Shown one piece after another: positions 50,501-63,900 of a stretch of 64,000 bases of DNA. Under the pieces are notes generated by a model, which was not told where the DNA came from, did no database searches, and saw only the letters and a program-made list of their open reading frames with translations. The stretch spans positions 6,625,501 through 6,689,500 of the forward strand of contig JAKNDB010000068.1 of NCBI GenBank assembly GCA_024305405.1. Reading direction: 5' to 3'. The position numbers were made by a program, and so were the translations under genes. Source of the stretch: Dirofilaria immitis. Its lineage: Eukaryota > Nematoda > Chromadorea > Rhabditida > Onchocercidae. Each line of letters starts with the position of its first letter. Position 1 is the first letter of the stretch.

Positions 50501-52462
50501 TGTAAGTTGAGATTTTTAATAATTAAAGTCGAACGGCGGGTTATTTGATATTTTGCATGTGTATGCGCAAGTATTCATATCTTCTGATTTAAAAAAAAAA
50601 GCATCATAAGTAAAATAAAGTCGAATAACTCTAGATGAGGTAACTGAACGTATAATTTCCTCGTTTATTGCTTTTTGTACAGCAACGGGATTAAAAGAAC
50701 ACATAAGTAAAAAGAACAATAAGTATACAGTTTACCTAAAATAATAATTAAAGTGCTAATTTATGTTTCAGTTGAATATACTGAATATGGTTCATTACGA
50801 AATGTCAAAATAAAAACAAACCCAGATTTCAGTGGTATTCGTATCAAAGACGCATCAGCTTGCACACGCTTTCTTGAACCATCGGAATCCGTGCCGCTAG
50901 TATGCTCGCTAAAAATACGATTGCGCTCTCCTGTTGCACCGTTTCTTGGTTTATGAAATGATAAATCTAAAGGTGAATCAGTGAATCTAGCTGATGATGA
51001 CGATGTCAGCACTGAATCGTGGGGAGTAACTTTCGCAGATATCGCACATGGTCGATGACTTTCGTCTTTTCGACATGTACTGCAAACAAAGGTAGCGATA
51101 ATAACCATAAAATTTCGTCTTCCTTGACTGTTTTTCTTTTTATATAATATTTAAATAGATATTTCGACAGTTTAAAAACAGTTATCTATTTTTAAAAATT
51201 ATAAATAATTGCCTTAAACCACAGTTGGCATGCTGATGCGTCGCTGCAGTTCTTTTCAGCATATGAGTAGTACTACCGCTACCACTAGGACAAATGGAAG
51301 TAACAACAGTGCTGCCAGTTGCAGCTCGAACTCTAGCCCTTTCATAATTAGCAGCACTTTGTAATACGGCAGCAATAAGTTCACTGTGCTGCTGCTGTTG
51401 TTGCGAAGCTGTGGCTGCAAGTGCAGCATAGCAACGTGCTGATGCTTCTAAAAGATTTGAATTCAAAGACACGCCGCCAGTTGATGATGACGATGATGAT
51501 GACGAAGGTGATAGTTGCGAAGACATACCATTTCTTGTCCTATTGCTATCCCTAAAAAAACGAAATTCCTAAATTCTCGTTTGAGAGTTTACTAATTTAA
51601 ATTTAGAGAATTTAAAAAAATGATTCCAACGAATGGCAAGTAATTTTGAAAAACAATTCTTTTCATTTTTGGAGTTTCCACTTCTCTCCGAAAAACACTT
51701 CTCAAAAACTCACTAAATTAAAATAAACTAAAATAAATAGTTATAAAATGGGAATTTTACAAAAAAAACTCTAGATTTGAACAAATATCCTACCTCCGCT
51801 TCGGTATTTCACCCGGTTCCAAACCTTTTGTCGGAGAATCCGGAATAGAGGCCGGGATGCCAATATTCGCAGATGAAGTAGAAGCTATGTCAGTAACAAA
51901 ATGTCCTGTTCCTCGTACAGCCGGTTCATTGCTCTCTGTATTATTATCAGTAATACGATTCGTTTGGTGTCTATCTGAAAGAATAAATTTGAATAATGAT
52001 TAGCGTCGAATAATACATCCATTTAATCAAAATCTAAAATCTATTGTAACAATCCATCTTCTTACAATCCTCAGCAATTTTTGCTCTCGGAAATGCCTTA
52101 AATTTTATGAATTTAATTCAAACAAATCACAATTCTGACATCAATTGAAATGCCTTAAACTCGAAGTATTTTGCTTTTGTTCACAGCATAGCAGAAACAT
52201 ACCATTAACAATGTTAGCTGATCTTGCACTCCCAGTAGCCATCCTCCTTAACACTTCTTCAAATGATTCTTGTGGCTGCTGCTGATGTTGCAACAGCAAT
52301 CCCGGTTGTGATAATTGTGCCATATTCCAAAACATCATATCGACTGTATTTGTCATACCAAAATTCAGATTTGGAAAAAAGTAAACCCATGGGCATATTG
52401 TTTTGTGTAGCCGCCTGAGCAGCTAGCAAGGCCAAGAAATTCTGTTGCGCCTGGTCGCCCAT
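41574..52462 (-). CDS. flt-1: BAZ2/toutatis-like chromatin remodelling subunit (MBD/TAM, DDT, WHIM, PHD, bromodomain)
   Basis: BAZ2/TIP5 proteins pair with ISWI ATPases and read chromatin. About 25 minus-strand exons. Start MGDQAQQNF at 52462, four bases after a TTTCCTTAG acceptor (likely trans-splice site). Ser/Gln-rich N-terminal exons (52203-52462, 51794-51974, 51220-51551). [15 protein letters not shown] (50822-51079), [14 protein letters not shown] and YYAPCGKKL (50308-50419), ENFSFS (50071-50181). Linkers 49743-49880, 49266-49388, 48539-48670 (polyQ), 48154-48422. [24 protein letters not shown] (47896-48007) and 47513-47735. WHIM-type blocks: [18 protein letters not shown] (47108-47331), [13 protein letters not shown] (46305-46430), [13 protein letters not shown] (45702-45846), GWWMISN and [15 protein letters not shown] (45208-45377). 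Acidic exon 44165-44383; 43404-43657; PHD modules 42632-43099; basic exon 42298-42550; bromodomain 42001-42146 and 41574-41770 ([24 protein letters not shown] with the acetyl-lysine-binding Asn). Frame breaks in exons at 52385, 47610 and 47173, and an in-frame TAG near 49310, are discussed in findings. Confidence 0.92.
42632..43099 (-). other. Tandem PHD zinc fingers of the BAZ2-like protein
   Basis: The exon at 42965-43099 gives [20 protein letters not shown] then GYHMYCF, continued in the exon 42632-42861 by [11 protein letters not shown]: a complete C4HC3 PHD. Eight residues later [24 protein letters not shown] and WTCPGC form a second C4HC3-like set. Vertebrate BAZ2A/B have one PHD; the second module here is therefore notable. 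Confidence 0.85.
43737..43811. repeat. Near-perfect 29-bp inverted repeat (hairpin) in a BAZ2 intron
   Basis: Arm 43737-43765 (ATGTAGGGATGTTC…CAGTTCT) pairs with arm 43783-43811 (AGAACTG…GAATATCCCTACAT) around a 17-base spacer. One position differs: as plus-strand RNA it is a G-U wobble, as minus-strand RNA an A-C mismatch. Size and pairing resemble a miRNA precursor or a small foldback element. It is about 80 bases upstream (in transcript order) of the exon 43404-43657. Confidence 0.8.
45879..45980 (-). pseudogene. 5.8S rRNA-derived pseudogene in a BAZ2 intron
   Basis: The minus strand reads GGTGGATCACTTAGCTCGTG, GATCGATGAAGAACGCAGCT, AGCTTTGATAAATAGTGCG and GAGCACAAAGATTTCGAATG, which follow in order the conserved core of eukaryotic 5.8S rRNA, ending at ATTGCGATATTGAG. 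Relative to the gene, about 15-20 bases are missing between AATAGTGCG and TGAGCACAAAG (the GAATTGCAGACGC segment), and scattered substitutions are present (for example GCTTTGAT for GCTGCGAT). No 18S, ITS or 28S sequence flanks it. It is on the same strand as the host gene and ends about 30 bases before the acceptor of exon 45702-45846, so it is transcribed in the pre-mRNA and removed by splicing. Confidence 0.85.
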
Positions 52463-54122
52463 TTCCTAAGGAAACAATTTTTATTTTCAGAATTTTCAAC
52501 AAAAAACTATACAATACTACAAGTTCTTAAAAAGAATAACTTAGAAATAGAAATAGAAGAAGAAGTGCTAAAATTATCAGCTATCACTAAATCATTCAAG
52601 ATAAACTAATAAAGGATACAAAATTAGTATAGTTATATGATGATTCTTCGATATATCTTTTTATAATTCATTGCATGATGAATTTAGATTAATGCACGAG
52701 ATGTGTATTTTATATCCTCACTGATTAAAAATATAAACTTTCTTCCAGAAATTGATCCTTGATTCCTCGAAATTATAAATTTGAAAAAAAAGTATAGGCT
52801 TAAAATGCAGAAGAAAGATTTTCTTCTGCATTATTTCAGTCTAGCTTAAATGAGTGGAAGAAAATTAAAAATAATTTAGATGTAAGATTGTTAAAAATAA
52901 TTTAAACTATGCAGTTAGTTATGTACGTATCCGTACTTTTCCTCTATCTTCCACACATAGTACTCCTCCTATTTTATGAAAGTAATGTAATTTCAAATAC
53001 TGGGCGAGCTTATCCCATACTCTTATATGTCTAGTAGGGAAAGGGTTTACATATCCCGTGATGATGAACAGGGTACGTCAGCAATTATAAAACACAGAAT
53101 CCTTCATATATATATATACTCAGAGATATAAAAGTACAACGAATCGTTGCACATGACGAACATATAGTAAAATGTGAATATATTCAGCAGTGTGAAGAAT
53201 AAGAAATTCCACAGGTAAAGAGAATGATATTTTTTTATATGCGAAAAATGTAACTGTTTTCATCAACTTTAATCAGCACAATTTGGTATTCCCATAGCAG
53301 TAAACAAAATCTAATATTGCCTATTATAGATGGGTTGTATTTACTTTTCGAGAGAGGATAGAATCTAAGCTGTCAGATAAGCGCAGTGATGATATTCCGT
53401 CTTGACACGATAATGATCATTTAGCAAGAGAAAAAATACTGCCTTATAAAGGCTTACAGAAATTGTTTTTGAAGAAAAATGAGTCGAAAGGTTCTGTAGA
53501 ACTTTTTTAAAGCCTTTGAAGTAAATATAATACGTACAGATGGATTGTTGATTGAAATGCAGATTTCTAAGCAGGAATCCGTAACATTTGAATCAATTAC
53601 AGCAGGAGCGTCGAAAGAACATCGGCATCATATAACATATTTCTGGAATCTTTTTGACAGATTCCACGTTAGCCGTTGTTTCACGAATGCTGCAAATATA
53701 CCGAGATCATCCGGTATCTGGCATTCCTAAGAATCAAATGAGTAAAAATTAATTAATGTGAAAATTCAACTGAACAAAAAATACGAAGGAAAAGACAATG
53801 AATCACAAAAGAGCAGCCTCTGAAATCAAATTCAATCTAGCCATAAGTTCCTAATTTTGACAGCCATCATTGCTAACCAAGATATCAATAATACCTGAAA
53901 TACAAAGATAGATAGCCAGATACACAACCCTACGCAGACAGACAGACTGGATTAGAGTTAAATGGAAATTGCAGAAGTTGAAAAAGGAGGACGAAGAAGA
54001 GGTGAGGGAGGGTGTATAGCATCATTTGCCCCTGCCCTCTCCTTATCGTCGCTGACATAATCACCAGATCTACCGCTGCTATTATTCACAATGTTTCTAA
54101 AAATTTTGGACATTTCTTGCAA

Positions 54123-54195
54123 ATGAGTAGGGAGGAAGAGGACGAGGAAGATGACGAAAAAAGAGAGAAAGAAAGGGAAAGAGAGGCAAAGACCG
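54123..54195 (+). repeat. Purine-rich (GA) tract
   Basis: Almost uninterrupted G/A sequence (GGGAGGAAGAGG … GAGAGAAAGAAAGGGAAAGAG). Read as protein it would be an acidic/basic low-complexity string, which is a common artefact of such tracts; no gene is proposed. Confidence 0.7.
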
Positions 54196-55295
54196 TAGGA
54201 GTAGAGCAGGCATGGCTGAAGGCCACCTGTTATTAAGTAACCTTTGTTGGATTGTGGTGTCGACATATGTACGGCAAAACGAAAGGGTGAAGATGCGTCC
54301 AAAGATGGCACACGGGTTCATTGAATATATTTGTTTACTTCAAAGTGATCTAACTGCCCTATTGTTATCGCTTATGAAACTTACATTATACTTTACTATA
54401 CGTGAATGCTTCAAGCAATGGATCAATAGCCTACATATCCCATTCAATCAACCGATTTTTCAATTCTCAAAGTAATCTCTTAATTATGAAGCACAGATGT
54501 CAACTCAAATAATTCAAAATTTTTACTTTTCATGGCTCTTTCTTTGTAGTTATGCTAAGTATTCTACTTAGAATTCCTTGCGTTTTATTAAAGCATTTTA
54601 CTTGCAGCTGAAAAAAAAAAGGTTTACAATGATTGCACGGAATTAAAGAAAGTTTATTCTCGAACTGATTCAGATGTTTCCTCGAGTCCGCATTCCATGA
54701 GATGCTCGAAAAATCATCTTTATCAGATCTGTTCAACTACCTACACCATATTTGCAGATTTGATTCTTTCCATTACACAATTCTTATTAAGCATGACTCA
54801 CAAAAATCAAGCTAATATTTTAGCGCAAACTGAATTCATCATCCAAATCTAAGTGACAAACATATAAACGCAAATCGTTCAATCAGAAAATTCAAACACA
54901 CAATTCATCCAGTCTCTTACCTCCATCTCATCTCATCACCACCACTAATAGGTAATATTGCTTCAGTTACTTCAGGAATCAGATGTTATAGGGATCATCT
55001 GCTTCTGTGACTTTTCGCTCGTCCGTCTCATACGTCCATTTATTAATGCGTGGCTATAAGTATATGTATACAAAAATATAGAAACCATGAAAAATTAAAG
55101 AGGAAGAATTAGTGATAATGATCATCATTCAGTTTAACCATAGTGATAAGTCTATAATATTCCAAAAATATTACTATGCCTATGCTCATTAAGAGTCTAG
55201 ACAAGAATGGTGACTGAGTCCTCTAAGTGAATCACTGAATGAAAATAAATGGAGAGGCAAAGCATATTATAATATTACTTTTCAATCTATCAACC

Positions 55296-55303
55296 TATCT
55301 ATC

Positions 55304-55368
<65 letters not shown>

Positions 55369-55369
55369 T
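55296..55369. repeat. Compound (TCTA)n-(TA)n-(GATA)n microsatellite
   Basis: CTATCTATC leads into about 15 TA dinucleotides and then about eight GATA units. The flanking TCTA and GATA parts are complementary, so the whole is a long imperfect inverted repeat. Confidence 0.9.
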
Positions 55370-57104
55370 TTACATTCATTCAATCATCAAAACTTCTATT
55401 CAGGATAAATGTCCATCCGAGAAGGAGCGCTGTCGACTGCTGTCGCATACATGAGCTTTTGAAAAGAAGCAGTCCGAAATCTCCTTCCTTTGCTTTTCTT
55501 TTGCATCTTGAATGTTCGATGAAGCTTTTGAAGCTCTTTTATAAGCTTTGGTTTAGAGCGCTAGCAGCAATAGCAAGAGCAATAGTAGCACAAGCATTAT
55601 TAGTGGTGGCAATAGTAGTTAGTAGTTAGTAGTAGTTAGCATTTAGCATTTGGCATTATTACCACAATTCTCATCTTTTCCAACAAACCAATAATGATTG
55701 CCTACCTCTCACTCTTCATTATATTAACTTCAGATGCACATAATAAAGCACAAGTATGGACAATGGATACATCATATATATATATAATATCATTTTGATT
55801 TAGTTATCAAGTAGATAAGATGATCGATCAGCAATCATAAAAGACTGATTCTACTCATAGCAATAATTATGTCAATAAGAATAGGCAAATTTTTCTTAAA
55901 ATATTTCTCATATTTTCGCAAATAACAATGAAGTAAGTCCGAAATATCTGTATTGAAATTTGGAGATAAAAGTGTATGTATAACAAACTTAATAAGAGAT
56001 GTATTTTGCAAGACAAACATGAAAAGCTTGATTCGTTTGTTGTTTCAGTGATATTTCTTCAGGTGTTGACATTTTAACTATGAAGAATTCTTTCCCCAAA
56101 TGCATTAGAAAAGAGCATAAGACAGAGACCTAAGAATTTTTAAGTCTCTTGTTATTTTATGCTCGCAAAAATTTTGCGGCCTTTACGGATAGCAAAAACA
56201 ACATTTGGGAAAAAAACATGTTAAATTCTAGCTAAGCAGTAGGAAAAATATAAAAAGTAAAAGAATCATTCTCATTTAACGACTTTTCTCCTCCATCAAT
56301 GTAAAGATGCATTTTCTCTTAAAATATGCGGGAAGTTTGAAAAGTCAATCGAAGTCTCCTAACATATGCAAGCATACATGTACATATAAGCGCATGCAAT
56401 TCGTTGCACATTATATATCGGATAGCTGGAAATTAAAATAAAAATCCCACCCATATCAAAGTAACATGAAAATGGCATTAAACCATCACTTACCATGCAA
56501 AGAAAGCACTTCAATTAAGCCAGCCACTATTACAATCAAATAGCTTAGCAGTATCGCAAAAAAGAAAATGCCAAGAAATGAAACTTCCTAAGGTCGATTT
56601 GAAAAGAGCTAAGAAATAAGCAGCAACATATATTCTGGTAATAACAGCAGCATTACAGACTGAATACAATCATATAACTTTTGACAAATTCACGTAAAAA
56701 GCTCCTTATGTACACTTCTTATATCTCCCTTTTACAAGGTATTCATTCATTTCTTCGTTAGCAGTTATGCTTCTCAAAGCATGTATATTATTGAAGATAG
56801 TACAATGAGAAAAAATGGACTAGAAATTCAGTCACTGAATAATACAATTCGAAGTACTCATTCAAACATTATCACAACAAAAGTCAAACAGTTAGAAAAA
56901 TGTTAGAAATATAAATGTAAATTCAATCGTGACAAGAAGTGTAATGTTTTTTGCTATCGCAGATGTTATAGAAATCTGTCGTTATCTTCGGACAAGATAA
57001 AATGACTAAAAAACATATCGACTGATGCAAAATTACTTTATCACCTTCAAATAGTCTATATAAAAAGATAACGAATAAAGTCAACATTCTGTCCTTTCAT
57101 TATT

Positions 57105-57139
57105 TCACAACATTATATTTAATTAATATAATGTTGTGA
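57105..57139. repeat. Perfect 15-bp inverted repeat
   Basis: TCACAACATTATATT and AATATAATGTTGTGA flank a 5-base TAATT centre, giving a 35-base palindrome-like element. It could be a terminal fragment of a foldback or MITE-type element, or cruciform-forming DNA. Confidence 0.8.
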
Positions 57140-59362
57140 GAGACTTCTTTATAACGCTTTTCATGCATACGCATGGTTCCAGAGGAGAAGTTCAAATTAT
57201 CATATTGCTAAGAACGTTTTGTGCATCAAAATTTTCGTGTTTCTAGATCAATCATGTAATATCGTTGGCGCAACAGTAACAGCAATAATCAATAATCTAA
57301 AAGTCTTACTTGGCCAGAATAATTTGATAAATTCTAGCATTCATTGTTTATTAACATAAACTTATTTGATTTAATCAAAAAAAAAAAAAAGTTTTATGAC
57401 TATTGACTCTAACGAAAAAGAAGACTCAGAATTAATCAAAACCAAATTTTTAAAACTTCAAATCTCAATCATCCATAAGACTACAGTAGACGAATGATGT
57501 AGAAAAAAATTTTTGCAAGTTTCTTAAACCATTGTTATAAAAAAAAAAAAAAACCACTCCTAATCATTACCGTTGTCACTGTCATCGTTATGATCCTGCC
57601 ATTATTATCAGCGCCACAGCCACCATTATTATTACAGTCAACAGGTAACCATCAATACTGTTATCATTATTACTCATCTAGCTGTTCCTATCACCGATAC
57701 CGTCATTCCAGAAGCACCAATATTATTGCTATCACCTCAAAAAATATGCAGGACATTTTCTTTCTAATATCGATACTTTCATTTATCGAATAGGTCATTA
57801 TGTCTCGACAGCTTATTTGACCAACAATACTCGGATAAGCTATAAGCCATTGCTATTGACTAATATATGTGCGATTTTTTTTGGAAGGCTTTATAAAATT
57901 AGCATTTTTAAAAGAATCTTTTATTCACTCCTCGATGTTCTCACCGATCAAAGAAAAGTCTGCTGCAATAATCATGTTTGATGACCCTCTATTGATTTAA
58001 ATACTCTCATGATTTGTGCTCCTGATGCTTTTTATTGCTTCCTACAATAGTATTAATAATAGTTTCGAAACACAATTCACTTTTCAGAGCAGCGAAAAAA
58101 TCAGAGATTTGATTAGTCCAATATAAATTTCAAAAACAGTACCAACAGAAGTAATAGTATTAAACAATGATTATCCAAGTTTATCAGAAATAAAAATTCC
58201 TTCTTTGATGAAACTAGCTAAAATTTCAGAAAAGAATATGTTTTCTACAGTCGTTTGTGCAAGTTACAAAATAATCTTTTCATGCAATTAATTCCAGATA
58301 ATTTATCTAACCCTTATTCTACATCTGCTCATTATACAAGGCACATTTTCTGTACAGCAAATAGTCGTTTTGATAATTACTAATTTAGTGAGTTATTTGT
58401 TCAACCAATAAGGCGCAAATATTAGTTGATAGTAAGATGAAAATGATAAACTTAAATGAACTATGCTTTAATTTGTAAGACTTAAGAATCATTTAATATC
58501 CTTGTCAAGTAGATAAGAAATTATTCGTTCTTTCTCGGAATTCTCAATACTCAAACAGAATTACTGAAAAAGGATGGATATTAAGTTCTATAAATTTTTA
58601 GCGAAAAAAAATTGTTCTAATAAGGAGACATTCATTGCAATGAGTGGTGAATGACATTTGAAAAAGGGTCTTTTAAAGTCATAGAGAATAGTCTTTTGGA
58701 GAAAGGTCTTTTGAATTCAGTGAAAACAAAAAAACACAAAATATTGATTTGAAAACATCACAAAGCCTTCCTAATGGTAAATTATCTCATAATAAATTGC
58801 AATTAAATTTCCGATAGATCGGCGGAATATAAAATATTCGTGCTAGTCTCACACTACCATACTGTAGTATTTATTCACTATATGAGTTATTTTACCTTTC
58901 ACATTCATGCATCATGAATTACTCTAAAACTTCATACACTTAATTACCTTTTCTTTATGTGTATGAAATAAAAAGTTTGCAAATGCTTGCTTCCATTTAT
59001 TCAAAAAATGAAAAACAAAACAAAATTATTTTAAAGAAATGTTCAATAAATGAGGAGAATTGTATATGAAGCTTCTTTTATTATACTCTTCTCATTATTT
59101 CTTTGTTCCTTCTTTACTGCCATTAAAAAAACCTAAAATTTCCGACAAAATTTTCGGTTTCTTTTTCTTTACTTCACTGAGTGGAAAAAAGTTTAATAGT
59201 GGAGGACAGAAAGAAGGAATGTAAGGTCAGCTATTTCCTCCATCTCTGCCTATCTCATTCTTTACATTTGTTTATTTTCTTCCTTTTCTTTCGTTACCCA
59301 CCGAAATCGATTCATTTTTCTCATATCAAAACATTGAAAAAAGCTAAAACCATTGTCATTAC

Positions 59363-59401
<39 letters not shown>

Positions 59402-59424
59402 CATCATCATCATCATCATCATCA
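59363..59424. repeat. (TAT)n-(CAT)n trinucleotide microsatellite
   Basis: About 13 ATT units pass directly into eight ATC units. The poly-Ile or poly-Leu/Ser open frames across it are artefacts of the repeat. Confidence 0.95.
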
Positions 59425-60800
59425 CTATGCCAGCATTATCAGAATCATTTTACAAATCACTATTTCTTTCTTATTATCTCCATGATACATTTCATATGTT
59501 CGTTTGTTTGTCTTTTCACTGATTCAAATAAGTGTATGATGGCGATTTTAAGGGTTCCTTGAAAGTCTCACTTCTTCGAAGATTTCCTGAAAGGCTTACT
59601 ACTAACTAACACGAGCATGCCAGTTAAACTGCTATGAATCTCACTGCTATGTATAAAGAAGATTACTTATACATGAAGCAAATTCACTTTGCCAGACCTA
59701 AAGAGAGTAGCCCTTCAAACACTAAAAGGTTTGCAATTGACTTGGCCATATGATCCTTGGACTATTTATTGCGAAAACATACTCAAAGGATCCTATAAAA
59801 TTTGGACGTCTTGCTCACTAACAAACTGCTGAAGATTCACTGATATTTCGTTACTCAATCTATGACCGAATGAGTTTATTTTATAAACAAACATTGTTGT
59901 TTTTGTTAATGCACTGTTAGCGATTCGCTGCTACCTCAAGGTATTCTTTCTCTTTTATTAGCAATCTCCCCAAGAAGAAATGCAAAGCAAAGTATGTTGA
60001 ATGGTGTAAAATAAAAAAAAAAAAAAATTGAATCGTCCCGCAGTTGCCACCAACTAGTACAGCAACTTACCACCAATCGTCAACGGCCAGGTACGCCGTG
60101 ACAATTTTTATATAAATAAACACTGTCATTCAACGCTTTTATAATTAATATATCCTTAATATTTCAATGACTATGGAATTTTTCGAAAGAAAAATTACTT
60201 GATCCAGATTTTCTACCGATCGCCACTGTCATCATTATCACTGTCAAAATCTATAAATGTCATAATCAACATCAGTAAGAGAGAAATTATGCAACCTAAT
60301 CTCGATCATATCTATTTTTAATTCATCATTCAACTTCATTCTTGTTGCATTCATTATGATCATCAGATATCACTATCAGCATTATTGAAACTTCCGTTAT
60401 TTTATTATCATTTGCAAAAATGTAAGCTCTCATAACTATTCAAAAATTAATCCCTTCAACCTCAACAAAGACTATATGTCATTGTTCATTGCCAATATCA
60501 TTTGCACTACGCTTTACTAAAATTAAAAGTTAAAACAACACATCAGTATCACCATTTCAGTTTCCCATGTATCTATTTTTGTTAATTATGCTAATTATAA
60601 ATTCCCAACAAGACTATTGTATATCCACAAAGGTAAGCTTAGCAAATAATGCAAAAGTCATAATAAAAAATATTTTAACTAAGTTTGCAGCCATTATTCA
60701 TATTATCATTTCAGTAGAGTAGGACAGAGAATTTTCTATTACAGAAACATATTTCTATATGAATCTCCGAATCTCCGACACATACTACACCTACACATAA

Positions 60801-60868
60801 ACACACATATACATACACACATATACATACACACACATATGCACATATACATACACACATATACATGC

Positions 60869-60911
<43 letters not shown>

Positions 60912-60926
60912 TATACACACATATGC
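60801..60926. repeat. (CA)n / (ACATAT)n microsatellite
   Basis: Alternating ACAC and ATATAC blocks, with a pure (CA)n core near 60880-60907. Cys/Val-rich open frames on the minus strand here are repeat artefacts. Confidence 0.95.
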
Positions 60927-63900
60927 ACAATGCATATCAAACCACAGCTGATAATTCATTCTTTCTATTTATTATAAAAATGCATTTTTTTAATTTGATA
61001 AGAAATGAAAGTGATAAATAATCAAATAAATAATAAAATGATTTATTATTTTTTGATTGATTACACTTTATGAGTGATTTATTGTGGTTTAACTCGCGAA
61101 TTCCAAAATCTGTTAGGAACTTTACTATGACATAGTACGACATGTATCACTCAGAATTATGTAATTATCTCCAAGTATTCCTGCAAACTATAAATATCAA
61201 GATGAAATAATCTCATCTTCAATCAAAACGCCTTTTCTAAATTTTTCAGTTTCTCAGACTTCATAATTGAATCTTTATCAAATATGAAGGAGCAAAATGT
61301 CAAAATTGGTCCTAATCTGAAATATTAAATGAGCAAAAACTAAAATTTTTACTGTAAGTAATAAGTAATAAAGAATATGAAAAATGAAGAAACTATCAAA
61401 AAATTTGAAAAAAAAGAAGCATTCGAAAGAAATTCCACCAAATAGCTGGTTTCCAGTAACTGCTTTTATTTAGAAACATTTTAGGGCGACAACTCTAAAC
61501 AGATCAGCCCTATAAATGACTTGTCTTTCCGGATTCAAAAGAATCCGATAAATACAAAACGAACGATATACAACAAATTTCGCATTTTCGGATAAATCAA
61601 TTACATATTGTCAGTATTTATTTGTTAACAAGATAAATTTGCAAATCAATAAGAACATGAGCCTACCTTGGAAAATATTTCTTTGTCTTCAAAGTTTTTT
61701 CCCAATCTGAATGATTTCGGAAGTGTTCCAGTGATGTTGATGTATTCGAGAAAATCAATAAACCTATAAGTGAATTCTCATGCTTAATAATATTTTTACT
61801 TACTTATTCTTTTTTCTTTCTTTATATTTTAATAACTAAAAGAACAGTATGAAATGCTGCAAATTTTTGAGATGGCGAAACATTTAAATGACAGTAAGAT
61901 TTTTACTTTTTTCCGATATTTCGAAATCGCCGTACTCTTCAATAGTTCGCCTTAACAGTAGCACACTTCTTCCTCTTTCACTTCTTAATCTGTCAACCTT
62001 GCATAAATTTCTTCCACTGGCCAATTCTTTTTTTAGCCAAGTAGAAAATCGGAGGAAACTCTCAATATCAATGAAAGAGTGTAAAAGGCAAATGGTACGG
62101 CAGCTGCTTTCCAACTCCAAGGAACCGGATTATACGGGCACGAATCTATCAGTGTCCCAAATGAAAAACGAGATCAATTTTGCATATTAGAAGAAAATGG
62201 GCAAAATAGTGGTAGCAGTATGGGAGAGACTGCGTCGATTGTTCACCATTATTAGAGTTGTCTGCAAAAGAGGAAAGGATAAAGTTTAAACTTTTCAAAA
62301 TAGCTTTGCTGCGTTCCATAAAGGCAAAAACAAAGCGTACGACGATATAATATGACCTCTCATCAAATTCAGTACTTTTCTCATATCTTAGATATACTTT
62401 CATCATATTCATTTCCATTCACTATCATAATCTAATCATATATAGTCTCGATTTCTAGTCTTTTGCCTCTGATTCTTTCTCGAAATATGAACTCGGAAAA
62501 TCCGACGTAGATGTAGTAAAAGCTAATTGAAATATATTGTAAAGGATGAAAACTGAATGATATGAATGAAATGATGAAAGTGAACCACAATCTAATCCTT
62601 TGCAAATATAAAGTAAAAGAAATGTTAAACAGCGAAATCGCTAAAATGGAAAACAGAAATACGCACAAAAAGTCATTCTGAAATGTTGTTATAAGTTTTA
62701 ACAGATGACAAGCAAGTAATATTGAATCGATGTCAACAGAATTATTATTATCAAAACTTTTGGATATTTTAATACTACATACCATAATACACGCAATCAT
62801 ATCTATTAAAGATCGTCAAGCGATTTGGATTAACTGTGAAGAAACATGTTCTGAATTCGCCTGAAATCGACATGTATGATAGATACAACTTTCCTGTTTG
62901 CATCGTTTTTCTTCAATCATAGAATAGATGTAAGAAGGATTTGTAAATAAAATTGATTTTTGTAAATAAAATACATTTCGAATTGGCACTATTATTAATT
63001 ATTTTGGCATTTTTGATATTCAAATATTTTGCGTTCAATTTTGCAAAATGAATTTCGAAAAACTAAAGATTAAGATTGATGAGGAATACTTTAATTATCT
63101 GCGATTTGCTTAATTATATTTAGAGCACTCTTCAATAGAATACATTAACGAATAGACGAAAATTTAATCCCAAACTATCCTTAACAATTAATTAAAATAA
63201 AATTGATATTTCCATATTGATCAATATCGATAAGTAATAAATATTTTATTATCTCGACATTTTGCTACATGCATCTTATTGCATGTGTGTATGCATTGAA
63301 TAATATGGAGATCGTACATGCATCGAAGTATGCAGGTGTAAATAGGAATAGTCATGATAAAAATGGTAGCAAATAAGTTGACTTATACTCGAAATAGGCG
63401 TCCTGGTGGTACAACTTTGAAAAAATGCGTAAGTAGACATTTCATATTTCAGTCCTCCACTCTGGAATTAATTCAAATTAAGGAAACAGGATGCAAGAGG
63501 GAAAATCATCGAATACTGGCATTAAAATAGCAAAGTACAGGAGGAATAGAAAGAAATGTGGCAAGGGATGAATCGCAGCGAGACAAGCATATTTTCCAGT
63601 ATCCTTCCTATTCCCCAATGGACATCGGCATCTTTCCAATGTCCACTTTTCAGGATGAGTAATAACGGTCGCTTCTAAGACGGAAGATGGGAGAGTCCTA
63701 AATTCTGTACTCTTCAGCTCTATGCTAAACAGTCGTGAATAAACGACAACTATTTATGCATAAAAGGGTTGCTAAGGACTCTTTCCAAACTGACTATATC
63801 AAATAACAGAGCATATAAGGGAGGAAAAGTAATGCAATTGTCATTGTCCATCCCTAAATCTAAATTTGTGGTTGACAGTGGTGATTTATAAATGTCACAG

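Noticed and set aside
54012..54321. Acidic coding-like frame (REEEDEEDDEKREKEREREAK) and its antisense frames
   Set aside because: Purine tract artefact; there is no conserved motif and overlapping frames exist on both strands.
59181..59562. Open frames with poly-Ile or poly-Leu/Ser on the plus strand
   Set aside because: They are translations of the ATT/ATC microsatellite and have no domain or splice support.
60711..60959. Cys/Val-rich minus-strand open frames
   Set aside because: Produced by the CA/ACATAT repeat read in two frames.
61884..62190. Overlapping sense and antisense open frames, one with a helical charged sequence
   Set aside because: No partner exons or motif; cannot be separated from chance.
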